Source: Microplitis mediator
Taxonomy: Eukaryota > Arthropoda > Insecta > Hymenoptera > Braconidae
Assembly (NCBI RefSeq): GCF_029852145.1
Contig: NC_079973.1
Span: forward strand, 10,498,385 to 10,562,384
Direction: 5' to 3'
DNA length: 64,000 nucleotides
The notes beneath the pieces are model-generated. The model did not search any database and was not told the origin of the DNA. It saw only the letters and a list, made by a program, of their open reading frames with translations. Shown piece after piece: positions 11,236 through 23,399 of the stretch; within the stretch, counting starts at the first letter, position 1; every line of letters starts with the position of its first letter. Position numbers and translations under genes: made by a program.

Positions 11236-12216
11236 CTCGGGTCGAAAAATTTGATCTGATTTGAGTCTAACTGGACGGTATTTGGACTACTTGGTCTGAT
11301 ATTAAACTTCTATTAAATTTTTAGTCTGTTTTTTATCTACCCGGACCGGAAAATTTGATCTGATTTCAGTCTAATTGGACTATTTGATCTTTTATAAAAA
11401 TTTCAAGCTGTTTTTGATCTGTTGTTTCAAAAAACAATCGTGTTGTGGGCAGACACAACTAGATTAATTCTTAAACTTTAAAAAATTTTAGTTCTGAAAA
11501 TTTGCAAGGACTAAACTAGATTAAATCATGGACTTGTAATATTTTTATTTATGGGCAATATTTATAAAAAATATATTAAGTTACAGAATTGGTTATGTTT
11601 TTTTTACTATTTATCTAGCGTCTTTTGTTTAAAAATGTCGACAGTTAATGAAAGTTTGACAGCTTTATGTTTTAGTTCTCTCGACTGAATATTTATAGTA
11701 TTGAATAAAAGTAATAAAATATCTCTTAAAATGTCAAGAAATTTTCCTTATTTACTGGATAAAATCGAAAACATTTTGGCATTAGAAACCATCAAAATTC
11801 TTGTGACATCTTATTACGGAAGCGCATTAGCATGTTTCAAATATCAAGAAAATTAAAATAAGTTTATGAATCTATATTATTATTATTATTATTTATATTT
11901 GTAAAAAGTCCTGTTTTTGATCTAAAAGCGATTAAAAACAGACTAAAAATTATAGTAAATAAAGTCTGTTTTTGTCCTTAACAACAATTGAACACAGACC
12001 AATAATTATAATAAAAAAGTCTGTTTTTAGTTTAAACGCGATTTAAAACAGACTAAATATCATACGAAAATAAATCTGATATTGGCCCGAGTAAGGAATA
12101 GTACGGCCAAAAACAGATTAAATTCTCATATAAAATAAATACGATTTATAAACTTAAATTCAAGAAAAATATTTGAATTTATCATTTATTTTAAAACAGA
12201 TCTAATTTTTCGAGCC
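11236..12216 (-). mobile_element. CCCGAGTC-ended nonautonomous element, copy B
   Basis: This is the reverse complement of the family at 2995-3886. It starts CTCGGGTCGAAAAATTTGAT and ends AATTTTTCGAGCC. A second internal copy of the terminal motif at about 11341-11375 (ACCCGGACCGGAAAATTTG) shows the same doubled end as copy C at 25797-25903, so B and C descend from a common double-ended form. Noncoding. Confidence 0.7.
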
Positions 12217-13768
12217 AAGTTGTTGAAAATAAAGTGAAACAAATATTTGAATTTTAAATGGCCGAGATACGTCAGGAAAATATATGACGACGAATAAACG
12301 AGCTCACTATACGACCATTTGCCGGTTGCCAGTAGCATTAATGAGAACTGAGATTGAGTCGGGTGATGTACGAGAGATTATTCGAATCGTGTCCTTTCTC
12401 TTTCGCTTAATCGGAGCCATCCTCATTGGACACCATCGCATTTCCGATATGGGTTGTGGATTGGGTAAAAATGAGAGAGAATACTCCATGGCGGGACAGA
12501 TAGATTTAACTTATGAGATTAAAATAAAAAAATAAAAACACGTGCAATAAATTTTTGTAAAAGTGAGTGCAGAGAAACAAAGGGTGGCTTCATTATACTT
12601 TTACATATTCATAAAGCACATAACTTTGAGATAGTAGATGAAAGTTTTATTATGCTCCGCACACATGAAATAAATTTTTTAAAAATCTGCACTCGTAAAT
12701 TACCGGTATTTTATCTTTGCGAAATTAAGTTGTAGTTTCAAAAAAATCTTATAACCAACAACAAAATGATGTAGGCTGCAATATGTTTTTATGAGATATC
12801 TGATGGGCTAATAAAATATGTAGGTCTTATTTACAAATAATTTACAGATAATGGGGTCGTTATTTCGTTGCTATCTTAGATCTTTTTTGGTTTATTTAAT
12901 TTTTTAACTTTAGCATTTGTCGTCGTGTAAAAAAATGATTTTTTACTTCATTTGTTGGTCTTTATTCTTCGCACCCACGCCTATACACACGCCTACCACC
13001 GACTGAGTAAGCCCGCACAACCTGTAGAATTAGTTATGCCGTTTCAGTCGCGTCGTTAATGCTGCCCATGATAATTCAACGGGTTGCCGAGGATACGGCA
13101 TATACTCGCGAACTCCAGAAAATGCGATTGACGTACATCAGGCCTTCGGACACATGGAATCTGGGGTTATATATTTCACCAGTGGTCGTGTTGCAGGTAT
13201 ATATGGTCAAGAAGGAGAGTGCTCCACGTTGGTGGTCCCACTTAATGCGATAAACGTTTAATTTATTTGTAACTTGTTTAAACTTTAGTCTTTTTTTGGT
13301 TCGATATTTTTTCTAAAATAATTCCAGAAACAGAAATTAAAAAAATAATTTTTTTTAACTTTTCGTACAAAAAATATGAGGGAGGGGAGAATATAAAGGT
13401 CCCCTATATCAAGATAGTTTTTTTCAAAAAAAAAAAAAAAAAAAAATTATTTTTGAATATTTTGGGGCGAAGGCCCAGCAGTACAAATTTAATGACCGCG
13501 GCAAGTTGGACCCATGGTCAAAATTTGTAAAATTTAATTTCTGCATATTTTTCAGTTTGTCAGAAGCAAAATGATTGTTCCTAATTATTAATAACCGTAC
13601 CTCAGAAAAATTTATGAAAGAACGAAAAAATTTTTCATTAAAATTTTTACTTACTTTTATCTTTATTCATAATGAAAATCATATTCACTAGTAAATATTC
13701 AATTTCTGATCTACTATTTTATGATTTAACTCACCAGCGATTAGTATGAATCTTTTTTTGTAAAAATA
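12217..13768. other. No recognisable gene
   Basis: Two more GC-balanced patches, 12270-12500 and 13000-13260, hold short ORFs of 60-83 codons on either strand without known motifs. A 20-bp A tract lies at about 13428-13446. The rest is AT-rich DNA. Confidence 0.35.
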
Positions 13769-14167
13769 CACGGTAAGAAATATTTTGTAGATATTACCAT
13801 GCCCGTATGGGTTCGAATGCCATACTGTATGTTATCGAAGATTTTTATAGATTATAAAATTGCATGCATAGATGATTCGACCAGTGCTAGAATAGTAACA
13901 TTGGCAATAGTTATCGCGGACGCCGCAATGTCAGTATGGCCGTCAGGCCTATTCTGCATTGCCGTATCCACAGTGCTTCTGGCCGATAAACCTAGTCTAA
14001 CGACATTTATATAGTTTTGGTGATAATACGATAGTACACATTGATTGACATGTCAGAAATTCTGGCGGGCAAAACTAGTGGCATTGTGCCCTCGACACTG
14101 TAATATGGGTCTCAGGACTATGCTATTTTGCCGGGACGGTGTTGAACGCTATGCATTTCTTACCGTG
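13769..14167 (+). mobile_element. CACGGTAAGAAAT-ended element, short copy
   Basis: The left end CACGGTAAGAAATATTTTG and the right end TTTCTTACCGTG form the TIR. The interior is closely similar to 6769-7307 but about 140 bp shorter. No coding capacity. Confidence 0.7.
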
Positions 14168-14408
14168 TAGATATAGTTAAACTAGGTTTATCTGTCATAG
14201 GCATTGTGGATACGGCAACGCAGTATGGGCCTGACGGCCAAACTGACATTGCGGCGCCCGCGACAACTGTCGCCAATGTTACTATTCCCGCAATTGTCGA
14301 ATCATCTAAACATGCAATTTTATAACCTATAAAAATCTTCGATACCCTACAGTATGGCGTTCGAGCCCACACTGACATAGTGATATCTGCAAAATATTTC
14401 TTACCCTG
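14168..14408 (-). mobile_element. Partial inverted copy of the CACGGTAAGAAAT element
   Basis: Immediately after the previous copy, the same sequence runs in the opposite direction and ends ATTTCTTACCCTG. It covers only one end of the element. The two form an abutting inverted pair, which would arise from insertion of one copy into or beside another followed by deletion. Confidence 0.65.
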
Positions 14409-15612
14409 TAAACTTAATAATCACGTGCAAATTATTATCAATTCTTAGCTATAAATCATCATAATTTATGAAAATTTTTTTACCCTTGAAAAGCTAATGT
14501 TTGTAAGTAAATACAAAATAATGAAAGCCCAATATTTAATAGGAATTATTTTTAAAAAATCAATTTCAAAGCTGAATGTAAAAATGAAAAATAAACAATA
14601 GTTTTAACGAGGAAAGTTATAGTTTTTTAAAAAAAGTCACTCTATAGGTTCACGCAATATCAGTAACTATATCGAACATTTATTTTTTCTAATCCACACA
14701 AGATAAAATTTACTCGCGCTATTATGCAGAACGAGTTGTATCGGCAAAGGTTCAATCCCAATTCCCAACGACGGTTCGGTAGGACAGCAAAGCCAAACAA
14801 ACCTTATTTATGTCTCAATTAAAGCTGGGAATGGGATGCACCCTCGATGAAGCAGCTCCAGACAATAAAGCAGTCGAGAGGGTGCACGAAAGAGTAAGCG
14901 AGAGGAAGAAAAAAGAGTGAAAGCGTGGACGAGATAGATGGCAGGGTAGGGTGAGGCGTGGGCGGATGACAAAAAAAGAGAGTTTGCAATAGAGAACCGG
15001 GAGAAAGGGAAATAGATAATAATAATAATAATAACAATAAGAGCGAGAGAGAAAACGATAAAGGGGTTGGGCGGAGATAGAAAACGGCAAACCGTTGAAC
15101 GTCGACCTCTGAGCTCTGAGCTCACTGCGGTCATGAGAGGGTTGAAGTGGGACTGCGACCAGTACTCACCCCTATGGGTTTTGTGTATATCTGAAACTCA
15201 GCTAAATACTAGGGAGGATATACCCAGGAGATAACGAGCAAACTCGCGAAATGCCTATAAATCAACAGGCTTAATAATCTCAACGTATATCGTTATATCT
15301 TTGTACCTATACAACCAAAAGATGACGGCCCTCGAAACCAAAACATTATCAGTTTATCTGCAGTCAGTGTAAACATTATTATCACAAGTATATTATAAAT
15401 TAATAAATCAACTTTTCACATTTTTTGTCCATGATGGTATCGAAAATATTTTATTTTGGATGTGTATAGATTTAAAATGGAAATAATTCAGACACAGAAA
15501 TATGACTTGTTCATCTTTAGTATAGAGAGGAGGGTGGGCAAGACAGTCCCCCTCCAAAAAATAATAAGAAAATTTTTTTTTTTGGTTTTGTAAAATTGTT
15601 TTCAACGTTAAG
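14409..15612. other. No recognisable gene; purine-rich unique island
   Basis: From about 14740 to 15330 the plus strand is rich in GAGAG and GGGAAAG words and contains an (AAT)n tract at 15018-15032. The minus-strand ORFs here are low-complexity S/L/F/Y-rich translations of that bias and are not convincing genes. Confidence 0.4.
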
Positions 15613-16110
15613 TAGGGGAGGAGGGGGCAAAATGGGCCTCTGGGGACAAAGTAGGCCCTTTGAAATTTTCAAAACTTCAAAAAACATGGGGGCAAAGTGG
15701 GCTCCTCAAAATTTTCTATACGCCAATAAATTCGGACGGATAATAAGCTTATCGAAATTTCTTATGAAATGAGGGCTAAAATAGACCACCAAAAACTGTT
15801 GATTAAATATAATTTATTAAGAAAGTTAAAGATAATAAAATTACATTTTAAAGTTATATCGCAGCAGACTATTAAAATGACTTTAATATTATTAATAGTT
15901 ATTTGCAATTATCACACGTGTAAAGAATAAAAAATATCAAATCCGAAATTTTTTGGAGGGCCCACTTTGCCCCTAATTTTCGATTTTTCAATTTTGATGG
16001 ACGTAGCATCAAATAAGTAACAAGGGTCTAAAAAGAAGTAAACGCGTAAAAAAAATTAATGATATTATAATGATTTTCCTTAAGGGGCCCACTCTGCCCC
16101 CTCTCCCCTA
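15613..16110. mobile_element. GGGG-type MITE with TA ends
   Basis: The left end TAGGGGAGGAGGGGGCAAA and the right end, complement TAGGGGAGAGGGGGCAGA, are inverted. TA occurs at both borders, as expected for a Tc1/mariner-like target. About 0.5 kb, noncoding. Related ends occur at 19586-19892, 49600-50350 and near 60671. Confidence 0.7.
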
Positions 16111-16423
16111 TTTCTTTCTCTTGACAACTATATTTACTTTTATACTACTCAAAAAAAAAATTTTAAGGTGTAATAAATCGTCCCCCCACTCTTACTAAAA
16201 AAAAATTGATTGTAATGATTTTTTCACATCTATTGCAACACAAGTTAATTTGAATTTGGAATTGCTGCCAAAATAAAGGAAAAAACACCCGGATTTAGCA
16301 AAAATAAAGTCAAGTCTAAAACACAAAAAAAAATTGAATAAATAAAATTGTTCAAAAGTTAAAACTGATGATTGTAACTGTCTTTATTGGAATGGACTTT
16401 ATTCGGAAGCTAAGGAACCACAC

Positions 16424-18206
16424 ACAAAAAAAGGAATTCTTGGGTCAAGAAGAAAATCGTTTCCAAAAATAAATTCTTAAATTAAAATATCCTCTTTTCT
16501 TGTTTGAAAAAATTTTCTCTTGGTAAAAAAATTTTTTTTTTTTAATTAGAGTATATAAAGCTCTTCAATAAAGAAATTCAATTTTGATTTAAAAATATAA
16601 ATTTTTGCTTTAAATGTTTTTAGTTTCTCCGAACAAGAAAACAACTTGGTTGGCTCAAGAAAATTTAGCTCTTGGTTTTAGAAGATACCAACTCATTCTA
16701 AAAACATCGTTCTCTCGAATGTAGTCGATATCGATTCATTTCGATACATCGAGTTTTTAAACGGAGGCGCATTTAACTTACTCCAAGTAAAAATTAATTT
16801 ATTTAAAGATTTGATAACATTTAGTTCAAAATAAATGTAGACTTTATCTGAAAACAATTAATTTTAGATTAAAAAAATAAAAAACTCATTTTAAAACTAA
16901 ATTATACATTAACGTAAAATAAAAAATACTTTTATTTAAAATACAATAATTAAGTTCAATTTTAAATTAATGGTTTTTATTAAAAATTATATTTTCAGAG
17001 TATATACAATTAATCATCAAAATATATTTTGATTCTTTATTACAATGAAATTTTTTTTTTTTTGTTACAAAAACAAATGAAAGGTTAGGTTATTTATCCT
17101 GGCTTCATTGACAGCATTAACTGCATAATATATACCACACTAGAAAGGAAACAATTTTATGTAAATTTACACAGAAAAAAAGGATTTCTTGGCGCAACAA
17201 ATTTTTTCTTGCTCTAAGAAAATTTTTACTTGACCCAAGAAATTTTTTGTATTATAAAGTGAAAACAAAATTTTTCTTGGGGTAAGATAAAATTTTCTCG
17301 GAACAAGAAAAAAATTTTTTAGGCGAGAAAAAAATTCTTGAGCCAAGAAAAATTTTTGTCTTCAATTCATAATACAAAATATTTCTTGCGCCAAGAAATT
17401 CTTTTTTTCTGTGTAGGATCAGAAATGATAACAAACGTGACTATCTGATATGATTAAAAACAGCATAAATAATAATTAACTTACTTTTTTGTGATTGAAA
17501 CGACACCATTTAACTTAACGTGAATCAGGAAAAAACACCAGATATAATGACTAATAACTACAATAACTCACATTTTTACCGAACACTTCAATTCAAAACA
17601 ATTTATGTATATGAATTAGTTAATTGTATAATTAATAAACTAATACTATTAGAATATTGGTGTGTAATATATAATTGCACATATACGGCGCCAGCGCTGA
17701 ACAGACTCGTTTCATTTTTTTGGGATCTTCGGGCGTCTACGTGTATACACAAAGTAGTGTCCGAAGTAGAAAAGCTGCATAGACCCGAGTGCTCCTGTTA
17801 TCCGAATGCTGCTATGGAAAAAAACCAAGAGCTTGATTTTCTTGACTTAAATTTTTTTTATTTTTGTTTCAAGCAATAGCCACTAGTTGGTTTAAGAAAT
17901 CTGACTCCTTACGTAGAGAAGTTAAATTTCATAGAATAAAATATTCAATATACATGAATGAAGAAATTCAAAATATTAATTCAAAAAACAATTTACTTTC
18001 TTTAAATATTTTTTCTTTTTGAACTAAAATCATATATTTTTAACTTAAAACTTTAACCCATTTGGGTCGAAAAAATAACTTTTTGAATCAAAATAATCAA
18101 AATTAAGAGAAAATTTTCTTCAACCAAGATTTATTCCATTTTCCTAAATATTCTCTTGACTCAAGATAATTCTCTTTGAACCAAGATAACCTTTCGGTCA
18201 GTGCAT
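16424..18206. repeat. CAAGAA-rich repeat region
   Basis: Many TTCTTG, CAAGAAA and AAAATTTTC words cluster at 16424-16700 and 17880-18206 in the style of the CACAG-ended family. A complete family member at 17170-17413 lies between them. The outer borders are uncertain. The 119-codon ORF at 17520-17879 lies inside and has no recognisable domain. Confidence 0.4.
17170..17413. mobile_element. CACAGAAAAAAA-ended MITE, CAAGAAA family
   Basis: It starts CACAGAAAAAAAGGATTTCT and ends with the near-complement AGAAATTCTTTTTTTCTGTG, flanked by TA (17168-17169 and 17414-17415). The arms carry TTGGCGCAA / TTGCGCCAA. It is 244 bp and the clearest family member in the window. Confidence 0.75.
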
Positions 18207-18329
18207 GGATTCAATGTAAAAATTGTAAGAAACGGTCTCTTGTTTCCTGTCCAGGTGTAGATCAATATTATTCCGCTTATATTTGTGAATACTGTAAAAA
18301 TTAATCGAATTGAAAAACTTATCAATTAA

Positions 18330-18605
18330 AAAAAAATTATTTTCAAATATTTTTGGTGGCCGAATTTGCCCCAGGTATAGGGAATCAGCTGAAATATGAA
18401 TAAGTATGTTAAATTTTTTATAATTTGACGATAAAAATATAAAAAAATTTTTTTTTCAGAATTTTTGGCTGGTCCATTTTCCCCAGGTGTCAAGCGTAGG
18501 GCTAAAAATGCGCAAATATATCAAAGTTATAGTAATTAGAGAAACAAAAAAAAAATTGTTTTTATCAAATTTTTGAAAGGGACCTTCTTGCCCCACTCAC
18601 CCCTA
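18330..18605. repeat. GGGG/CCCC-type MITE fragment
   Basis: TTTGCCCCAGG, TTTTCCCCAGGTG and a right end CTTGCCCCACTCACCCCTA match the interior and end of the GGGG-type family. The left border is not identifiable, so this is a partial copy. Confidence 0.4.
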
Positions 18606-19585
18606 CACAATAAAATAAAAAATAATCCAAACTAAATATCGCTTTTATTTTAATCAACAATGAACAGAAAACTTTTAAGACACAGAAATACGACTTGTTC
18701 ATTCAAAATATATTTACATGAATATTTATTTTTTCAGCAACATTTGAAATGATATTTTTTTATCTGCAATAAGAAATTAGTCAGCTAAAAAAGTTTCTTT
18801 CCTTTTTCATCAACTTCCCCGAGCAAGAAAGGGCAAAAGTCTTTTATACAAAAGAAAGAATAAAAAAAATAGGGAAAAAAGTAAAATAAAGTTTAAAAAA
18901 TAAAAAAGAAGAAAACGAGAGAGCAATAGCTATTCTATCTCTTTTACTCTTATTTCTAGCAGCCAGACGGACTGTAGCTCGCGCCGACCCTCATTCCTTT
19001 TTATCTCCGTAGAGTTTCCACCCCATCAGCCTCTCACCCCCTTATCCAGAATGTCCCGGTCCGCGCGCACTCCACCCAACCCGGAGCCGAGCAGTCATGG
19101 CGGCAGTTACGGAATCAATAAAAGTGGTGCTCATGCGCTTCAACTACCCTTGCTAGTACCCTCCATACTCTCATCTTTGCGTTCTCTTTCTTTCCCTAAT
19201 TCTCATACCCTCGGGTGTCTCTGTTGCGCCCACAGAACACTGCGGTAACCACTCCTCTCATCTCTACTCATTTCCTATCCTTTTCGAGCATCGAATTGCG
19301 CCAACTTCCTCTGTAGCATTCCCCCACATCCCCAATCTCACCTCAGCGAAACTACCTCTAAAACTATACTCGAGCTATCCTATGTACCGAGCGTCTCCCA
19401 AACACGTCACTACGACTATAGTATTATGGCTTTTATCATTGGGGGATTCATTTTTTCTTTTTATGAGAGAATATCTTGTCGAGAACTAGTTTATAAATAA
19501 TACAATATTTCAAATGGTTATTTTGATAATAGTTTTATGAATTCTTTCGTAATTATTGAGTTTAATATTTTATATAAATTTAGAA
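18606..19585. other. No recognisable gene; GC-richer unique island
   Basis: The section 18950-19420 is markedly more GC-rich than its surroundings and pyrimidine-rich. A 65-codon ORF from 19051 has no recognisable domain. It could be a first exon or promoter region. No repeat partner was found in the window. Confidence 0.35.
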
Positions 19586-19892
19586 TAGGGGATAAGGGGC
19601 AAGAAGGCCTCCCTAAGCCGGTTAAGGCTGTTAACCATCGAATCACTTTACTTTTGTCATCTCGAACAAATTTACGGTCATTTTGCCGAAACTTTAGACA
19701 AAAAAATTTTTCTGGGGCAAAAAGGCCCCCCTTCAAAAAAATAATAAATATTTTGTTGTGTTAATTTTTTTCAACCCCAGGTATGTGTAGGACTAAAAAT
19801 GCGAAAATATATCGAATTTATAGTAATTAGAGAAAAAAAGAAATTTGTTTTGATCGAATTTTAGGGGGGCCTTCTTGCCCAGGTCTCCCCTA
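19586..19892. mobile_element. GGGG-type MITE with TA ends, short copy
   Basis: The left end is TAGGGGATAAGGGGCAAGAA and the right end CTTGCCCAGGTCTCCCCTA. About 307 bp, noncoding. It belongs to the same family as 15613-16110 by its termini. Confidence 0.65.
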
Positions 19893-20521
19893 CACTAGAT
19901 CATACAATTTCTTGAATAGGGAAGGGGGGGGAGTGCCCTCAAAATTTTATAAAAAAAGTATGTAAAAATTATTGAGCAGTATTTTGAATTTTTTTTTACT
20001 GTTTTCAAAAATTTTTTTCTTTTGTAAAAAAATAGTAAGGGATCAATTTGATTTTTTTGAAGTAACTACAAAAAACTATAGTTTGCTTATGGCCGCAAAT
20101 ATGGGACACATTAAATATGTGTTCAAACAATACACTCGATTTTAGAGAGAATTTGTAGTTTGATGTCGGACTATGGCCACCTAACGCAAATAGAAACATA
20201 CGTGTTCAAAAATTACTAATGTCATACGTTAATTTTTGAATATGTATGCTACAATTTGCGTCATGTGACCAATTTAGTACGGCGTTACTGTGACACTATA
20301 GCATTTAAAACAATGATAATTTGTATTTGCAGACAGAAGCAAAAAGCCTGATTTAATTTATAATAATCAGCAGTTAAAATTATGCAAATTGTATATTCAA
20401 TAGTCATCTCACCCTCACAGCTTTGATTCACAAGTTAATTACTACGATAATGAAATTTGTAAGCTCGGAAATAATTTAAAAAATTGTAATTAAATAGCGG
20501 AGGGGACGGATAGCAAAACTG

Positions 20522-21733
20522 CACGGTGAGAAAAACAATTTTTCAATTTTTTCAACATCATTTTTTCAATTTTACTAAAGGGAAATTCCCTTGTTGACAT
20601 AGCAAATTTTGCTTTATCAACATGGGAAATGATACTAGGGAAAAATGCGAATACAACCATATTTTATAGGAATTTTACCCATATATTATAGGAATATCTT
20701 CCATATTGCCATTGAAAAAATTTCCATGTAGACATAGAAAAATTCCTCTGTTAACATTGCTGAAATTCCTTTATTGACATAGGTATTTTTACTATGTCAG
20801 TATAGAAATTTTTCCCATGTGACCGGAGTAATTTCTTCTATATTGACATGGAAATTTTTCCCATGTTGACAAGGAAAAAATTCCTCTGTTTACATAGTAA
20901 ATATTCCTATGTTGACATAGTAAAAATATCCATGTTGGCATGAGAAAAATTTCCATGTCAACATAGGAAAAATTGCTATGTTGCATGAAAAAAGTCCACA
21001 CGAAGCTGAAACCACTAAAATATCAAATATTTTGGTCATTTGTATCATTCAGGCCTTAAAGCAATAAAATAGGAATGTGTGAAGGTTTTAAGATTGACGA
21101 AAATAGAATTTCAAAGTTTCCGAAAAAATTTTGTGTAATTTAATTAAAATTTTTTAGTAGCACCTAGCAATGAACAAATGTTTTTATAAATTCGATTAAT
21201 ATAAACGAGTACGTACAAATCAATTACATCGTGTTTCCGACAGTATATAATCATCAATTCAATTAATTAATTTTGATTTACTTAATAAATTACGTAAAAA
21301 AAACATCAGTTTACAAATCTTTCATTTTTACATACATGGGAATTTCTACTTTGTTAACATGGGAATAATTTCCATGTTAACATAGGAAATTTTCCCATGT
21401 TGACATTAAAGAATTTCCTATGTTATTAATGAAATTCCAGCAATCTTAACACCGGAATTTTTTCAATTTCGACATGGGAAATTTTCCCATGTTAACATAG
21501 GAAAAATTTCCATGTTAACTTTGGAATTGTTTCTATATTACATAGTTATTTTTCCAATGTTGATATAGGAAAATTTACATTGTCAATATAGGAATAATTC
21601 CTATGTAACAAAGCAAAATTCACCATGTGACATAGCTACAATTCACATGATGAAATAGTAAAATTTACAATGCCAACAAAGGAATTTTCCCCAAGTAAAA
21701 TTGGAAAAATTCCCATTTTTTCCTCTCCGCGTG
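20522..21733. mobile_element. CACGG-ended element filled with short palindromic repeats
   Basis: The left end CACGGTGAGAAAAA and the right end (complement CACGCGGAGAGGAAAAA) are inverted. Both thirds are packed with variants of CATGTTGACATAGGAAAAAT and its complement, so the element can fold into many local hairpins. A middle section of ordinary AT-rich DNA (21005-21330) separates two repeat-rich arms. No protein; the 69-codon minus ORF at 20792-21001 is a translation of the repeats. Confidence 0.65.
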
Positions 21734-22767
21734 GGTAAAATATTGGATGTACCCCGCCCCCCCCCTCCGACTCGTTTATAAATGACTTAATAACTCGTTG
21801 ATTTTGGATCTAAAATTCACTAAGGTCATAAATAACGTGAAAAAAATTAATCGATTCTACAGGTCATTTTTAGTCGTTTTATATATATTTGGCAATGAAA
21901 CAAGTCATTATGATAATTTTAATTAATATTCTAGTTTATTATCTGCAATAAAGTCTTTGTTGGCAATCAACATCTTTATTAATATTAAACCGTTAAAATT
22001 ATGATATTTTTTTATTTTATGATCTTATCCTTGAAAATGTATATATGATGATTATAATAAAATATATACATATGTATACAATATACATTTATATATTTGT
22101 GTAGAGCGAAGTTATAAATCAGACTATAGCATGTTACAAAATGCAAATATCAAAAGATTGATTGCCCAGCTGTAGTTGATCGACGTGCTGTGGTGCCGTT
22201 GCTAATTTCATTGGATATCTGATTAATTAACCCAGCCAATAGCAAGTACGACAATTCCGGGTGCACATGGTGATTAATCATTTAGTACGTTGTGGTTTGG
22301 TAAACAGGCAGCACTATTCCAGCGTATTCGAGGGCAGATTTTCCGAACAGAAAGCAGCTTTAGAAAGCTGTTGTTGCTGTTGTTGTTGAAGAGAGAAAGG
22401 AGTAAGAGAAGAGACAAACCCAACGGGGGGTGAAACTCCGGCCAGGTAATGTCGGGATAATGTTGCTCGTAAACTGTGGCTGAGGTCCACACTAGTATAT
22501 ATGTATTGTGAACCGTGAGCGCGCGAAACCTTGTCATGTATGTGTTTTCGACTTGAGTGTTTCGATGTGCAACCACGGTCGTTTGTTATCTATCGATATA
22601 CTCTTTTACCAATCCACATACTATCCGATGCAAATAACAACGTCTATATACTTAACCCGAGTATCCTGCACATGACGTGCCTATACTGAATTATTGATCT
22701 AACGGTGTGTAGTACAGTTATTACGTTTTCAAAAAACAATAGGAAGATCACTAAAGAAATTTTGAAT
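21734..22767. other. No recognisable gene
   Basis: AT-rich to 22130, then a GC-balanced unique island at 22130-22580. The minus-strand 100-codon ORF there (22274-22576) has no recognisable domain and includes a run of Leu and Asn from a TTG-type microsatellite at 22368-22387. Confidence 0.35.
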
Positions 22768-22768
22768 A

Positions 22769-23081
22769 CACGGAGAAATTATTCTTGTTTGGAAGGGGAT
22801 GGTGTCATAGTAATGCTTGACAATGTTGGCCACCAGCAGAAATTGAAATAAACACATGGAAAAATTACTACGGCCATAGTCACAGTGAAAACGATTATAT
22901 CACAAATTACTGTAACCATTGGAAATTTTACTATGGTCATAGAATTTTCTGCATGTAGCGTTACTAAAACCGAAAGGGCGCATCTCAAAATATACGCCCT
23001 TTTAGTTCTGCAGAGCCAAAAGGGTGTAAAAAACAATTTTCTTGCTCCAATCAATGTAAAAATGTTAAAAACATTAAAATC
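22769..23081. repeat. CACGGAGAAA-starting repeat
   Basis: CACGGAGAAATTATTCTTGT followed by TGGTGTCATAGTAA matches 2814-2890, which shows a dispersed family. The right end is not clear, because another element starts at 23084. Confidence 0.4.
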
Positions 23082-23083
23082 TA

Positions 23084-23399
23084 CACGGAAAAAAATGATT
23101 GTCAATAATTGTGGTTCAACTTCTAATTATTTATATTATGTTTAATAACTAATGTCGTTTCAATCAGTAAAATGATGATTTTAATGTTTAAACTGCTATA
23201 ATTAACAGTGAATCGTTGAAATATACTGCTTGACTATTTAAAATTACTACTTGAACCTTAAAAAACTACAAGACACTTGTCAAAAAAATGCATCTGTTAT
23301 CAATTTCTTACGTTCTACTCAGTAAAATTTACTGAGATTCGGTCTAGGCGCGCTGTTGACGAGAATCTCAGTAATATTTACTGATATTTTTTTTCCGTG
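23084..23399. mobile_element. CACGGAAAAAAA-ended MITE with TA duplication
   Basis: The left end CACGGAAAAAAA and the right end TTTTTTTTCCGTG are flanked by TA at 23082-23083 and 23400-23401. Near the right end, CTCAGTAAAATTTACTGAG forms a further small palindrome. Noncoding. Confidence 0.65.

Noticed and set aside
14808..15134. Three overlapping minus-strand ORFs of 72-108 codons
   Set aside because: They are low-complexity translations of a purine-rich tract in different frames and have no domain.
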